Below are positions 5,211-5,306 of a stretch of DNA of 5,306 bases, piece by piece. Made by a program: the position numbers and the translations under genes. The notes under the pieces were generated by a model. That model saw only the letters and a list, made by a program, of their open reading frames with translations. It ran no database searches and had not been told where the DNA came from. The stretch is from Hyphomicrobiales bacterium (lineage in GTDB: Bacteria > Pseudomonadota > Alphaproteobacteria > Rhizobiales > Xanthobacteraceae), in the NCBI GenBank assembly GCA_021730825.1, contig JAKFYO010000106.1, positions 1 through 5,306 on the forward strand, given 5' to 3'. Numbering within the stretch: the stretch's first letter is position 1; every line of letters begins with the position of its first letter.

Positions 5211-5306
5211 GGTATTCGCGAAGCGCGTCCGCATCGCGCGGGGTTACGTCCGGATATTCCTTGTCGCTGCCGACAAGCTTCGAAATTTTCCACGAGCGCG
5301 CGCACT
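5185..5306 (-). CDS. ileS: Isoleucyl-tRNA synthetase, C-terminal end only (partial)
   Basis: Read on the minus strand from the window edge, with two leading bases of an incomplete codon, 39 codons run to TAA at 5187-5185. The peptide begins [19 protein letters not shown] and ends [11 protein letters not shown]. This matches the C-terminal zinc-finger-like segment of class I IleRS, which in E. coli reads CPRCW...CGRC; alphaproteobacterial forms often read CARSW...[10 protein letters not shown]. Of the four zinc Cys positions only the first remains here; the others align with Ser, Thr and Asp. The enzyme charges tRNA-Ile with isoleucine in the cytoplasm. Everything upstream lies outside the window. 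The reading frame differs from that of lspA, which begins inside this 3' end. The assignment rests on a short stretch, but both motif and synteny agree. Confidence 0.85.
   Translation of the reverse strand, partial: CARSWKISKLVGSDKEYPDVTPRDADALREYHAARKAAG

Noticed and set aside
1..5306. Defence system, mobile element, CRISPR array or transferred island
   Set aside because: No transposase, integrase, toxin, repeat-spacer array or tRNA boundary is visible. Genes are co-oriented, tightly packed housekeeping or envelope genes with uniform composition. Novelty here, if any, lies in the uncharacterised secreted proteins and the intergenic RNA structures.

Overview
This window looks like core chromosome of a GC-rich alphaproteobacterium, most likely order Hyphomicrobiales (Rhizobiales) near the Bradyrhizobium/Pseudolabrys/Rhodoplanes group. 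That placement rests on the gene order (ileS-lspA-secreted hypothetical protein-paired M16 proteases), the degenerate CARSW-type IleRS C-terminus, and remembered protein style; no database search was possible. All supported genes lie on the minus strand and are tightly packed, so the window reads from right to left as one probable transcription unit. No gene-free stretch exceeds 70 nt.

In transcription order: (1) 5185-5306, the last 39 codons of ileS, not in the given ORF calls; (2) lspA, lipoprotein signal peptidase II, overlapping the ileS end by 26 nt and carrying an unusual Lys/Arg-rich N-terminal extension; (3) 3702-4529, a secreted, disordered Pro/Gln-rich protein with a PLVVPP motif, of unknown function and possibly a remote relative of DUF3035/BamF; (4) 2254-3633, a secreted M16 zinc protease with an intact HxxEH motif; (5) 896-2254, a second secreted M16 protein that has lost every zinc ligand but keeps the complementary Arg/Tyr pair, with its start overlapping the previous stop by one base (TGATG); (6) 7-831, a lipoprotein with a lipobox, a likely beta-rich domain and a Pro/Gln-rich tail.

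The genes share a cell-envelope theme: LspA matures lipoproteins, the last gene encodes a predicted LspA substrate, and the M16 pair is best read as a heterodimeric periplasmic protease in which one subunit supplies zinc chemistry and the other supplies substrate-binding residues. 

The least-described layer is RNA structure. Each of the three non-overlapping gene junctions carries a GC-rich hairpin without a U-tract, one junction having mutually exclusive alternatives around a cUUCGg tetraloop. At the fourth junction, where the two M16 genes overlap, a perfect 16-bp palindrome covers the ribosome binding site of the second. I see no mobile element, CRISPR array, tRNA, rRNA or defence system.
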